A DNA stretch of 64,000 bases from Rhodopirellula baltica SH 1 (GTDB lineage: Bacteria > Planctomycetota > Planctomycetia > Pirellulales > Pirellulaceae): NCBI RefSeq assembly GCF_000196115.1, contig NC_005027.1, positions 4,774,001-4,838,000 of the forward strand, written 5' to 3'. A model generated the notes under the pieces. The model was not told the DNA's origin. It saw only the letters and a program-made list of their open reading frames with translations, and searched no databases. Position 1 is the first letter of the stretch, and each line of letters opens with the position of its first letter. Positions 62,501 to 64,000 of the stretch are shown in pieces. The position numbers were made by a program, and so were the translations under genes.

Positions 62501-64000
62501 ATGCCCCACCGGAACGAATCGGTCGCCTTCGTCTCTGCTAGCATCGCAGCCCTCCTGCTGCTCGGAATCTCTGGTTGCAACAAGACAGATCTTCCCGACC
62601 AACGGCCAACCGAGCGGTCGCGTCCAACCGCAGCGACCACTGATTCGGAAGCGAATGCCGAAGTCTCAGAAGACATCCATTCAGCCGCCGATTCGCAACC
62701 TTCGCTGCAACATGCTCAGCAACTTCTTGCATTGGGAAAATCACCCGAGGCCTTGCGAGAACTTCATTCACTGCTGCTGAAAGACCCCGATCAACTGGAT
62801 GTGATCGCGCTGACAGCTCAAACCGAACGATCGCTCGGTAACATGGAATCCGCAATCGCGTTGCTGGACGAATTCGCAGCACGTTTGCCTGAACATGAAC
62901 GAACGTTGCTTTCCAATTCGGCGGCGTGGTCAGCCGAAACTGGTAACTACCACGCTGCCATCAAACATTATCAAAGACTATTGAAAGCCGACCCCGCCGA
63001 CGTCATGTCGTTGCGATCAATCGCGGCACTGCAAAACGAAATCGGGCATCGATTCGAAGCGAACGAACACCTTCGTCGTCTGATGCAACTTTCCCCCATG
63101 ACGACGGTCGAATTGCTGTGCTTGGTGAATCCAGGGCAACAGATTCACGACAGCCAACAATCCAGAGCCAAGCCGAGTCAAAAAGCACTCGCGATGGCTT
63201 ATGAACACTTGGATGAAAACCAATTCCAACGTGCACTTGGGACTCTGGAAGACTCACCCAGTTTCATCGCTCGCGTTCCGGCGCTGCTGACGCTGCGAAC
63301 TAGAATTTTGGCCGAGATGGGCCGATTGGACGAAGTGGCCATTGCCTTGGCAGATGCACCCAAACAATGCCAAGCATTTCCCGACTACTGGATTGGAGTG
63401 GGCATCTGGCACCAAACCAATCGCGATTTGGATAATGCCATCCAAGCGTTTCAGAAAGCGGTTGAGCTCGAACCTCTTCACCAAACAGCGCTCCGACGAC
63501 TCGCCACAGCTCTTCAAAGCGATGGTTCCAATCAAGTGGCATCACGAGTGAATGAACGGGCTCAACTAGCAAAGGATCTTTCTGAACTGGCAGCTTCCAC
63601 CGTGAACAGACAAGGCAACGTGGGTCGATCATGCCAAATCTTGTCCCAGCAACTGCAACGAATTGGTTTGCCGTTTCAATCTTTGGCCTGGCAATTCAAT
63701 GCCATCGCCTACACCACGCCGCAGCAAGCTCGGGTGGATCAACATCTCGCTTCGTTGAAACATCTCAAACAGTCTCTCAACTATTCGGAGACGCAACTCG
63801 CACAACGCATCGGATTGCCTCTCGCCAATCCATCCGAAACCGACTGGGATTCGCTGGTCGCATCTCGCGAATTGGCGATCGAACCGAATCGAATTGCCGA
63901 ACAAGAAACCCAGCCTTCGCAACAATCGATTCAACCTCACTTCGAAAGCATCGCCTCTCGAGTTGGCTTGATTTTTCAATATCGCAACGCGTCACCACCT
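62501..64000 (+). CDS. TPR lipoprotein, 3' end beyond the window (possible CRTAC1 fusion)
   Basis: The frame from ATG 62501 is open to the last base (500 codons), so the gene is cut. The N-terminus is a lipoprotein signal (SIAALLLLGISGCNKTD, lipobox ISGC). TPR-like repeats follow, for example NYHAAIKHYQRLLKADPADV and NRDLDNAIQAFQKAVELEPL. The last visible residues (ESIASRVGLIFQYRNASPP) resemble the start of the CRTAC1/ASPIC-UnbV type beta-propeller, where a phrase like GLDFVHRNG is common. If so, it belongs to the TPR-CRTAC1 fusions frequent in planctomycetes. The propeller itself is not visible. Confidence 0.85.
   Translation, partial: MPHRNESVAFVSASIAALLLLGISGCNKTDLPDQRPTERSRPTAATTDSEANAEVSEDIHSAADSQPSLQHAQQLLALGKSPEALRELHSLLLKDPDQLDVIALTAQTERSLGNMESAIALLDEFAARLPEHERTLLSNSAAWSAETGNYHAAIKHYQRLLKADPADVMSLRSIAALQNEIGHRFEANEHLRRLMQLSPMTTVELLCLVNPGQQIHDSQQSRAKPSQKALAMAYEHLDENQFQRALGTLEDSPSFIARVPALLTLRTRILAEMGRLDEVAIALADAPKQCQAFPDYWIGVGIWHQTNRDLDNAIQAFQKAVELEPLHQTALRRLATALQSDGSNQVASRVNERAQLAKDLSELAASTVNRQGNVGRSCQILSQQLQRIGLPFQSLAWQFNAIAYTTPQQARVDQHLASLKHLKQSLNYSETQLAQRIGLPLANPSETDWDSLVASRELAIEPNRIAEQETQPSQQSIQPHFESIASRVGLIFQYRNASPP

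Overview
The window looks like a chromosome segment of a planctomycete of the Rhodopirellula type. The evidence is the content rather than any database match: a DUF1501 gene coupled to a cytochrome-like DUF1549/DUF1553 gene, two BBP7-type outer-membrane barrels, a DUF1559 protein, an ECF sigma factor coupled to a membrane Ser/Thr kinase, a huge DUF11/SdrD-B surface protein with an N-terminal LESLQKREL-type motif, and many secreted proteins. Intergenic spaces hold several families of dispersed palindromes. I recognised no tRNA, rRNA, CRISPR array or classical transposase.

Layout. 1-3121: end of a membrane protein, a lysine-rich hypothetical protein and a Pro/Tyr-rich secreted protein. 3760-9471: a heat-shock block groEL1-groES-groEL2, then a terminator hairpin, then dnaJ-grpE. 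9568-14662: a zinc-ribbon protein, a metallo-beta-lactamase-fold hydrolase, single-chain L-serine dehydratase and a DUF1559 protein. 14960-30966: nine cellular genes on one strand: a MoxR ATPase, DUF58 protein, BatA-like VWA protein, second VWA protein, giant coiled-coil membrane protein, two small secreted proteins, a prenyltransferase-fold protein and a thioredoxin-tailed protein. From the DUF58 gene on, every junction overlaps by 1-4 bases. Between moxR and the DUF58 gene lies a foreign-looking cassette (16005-16871): a DUF559 nuclease-like gene between inverted GC-rich repeats, bordered by heptanucleotide repeats.

31225-34631: ECF sigma factor/kinase pair and a Met-rich secreted protein. 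34632-35404: a repeat-dense region with REPIN-like elements and a 303-base tandem duplication that copied the last codons of the neighbouring oxidoreductase gene. 35363-48571: Gfo/Idh/MocA oxidoreductase, M13 metallopeptidase, a SurA/PpiD-like protein, a multi-pass hypothetical protein and two TPR-like secreted proteins. 49138-53714: the DUF1501 and DUF1549/1553 pair with a plausible promoter and operator. 54072-62423: a giant surface protein between two BBP7 barrels. 62501 to the end: a lipoprotein with TPRs, cut by the window edge.

The most promising undescribed item is the DUF559/inverted-repeat/heptamer cassette that interrupts the moxR operon. Next come the 303-base duplication with its REPIN-like elements, and the groEL-groES-groEL arrangement.
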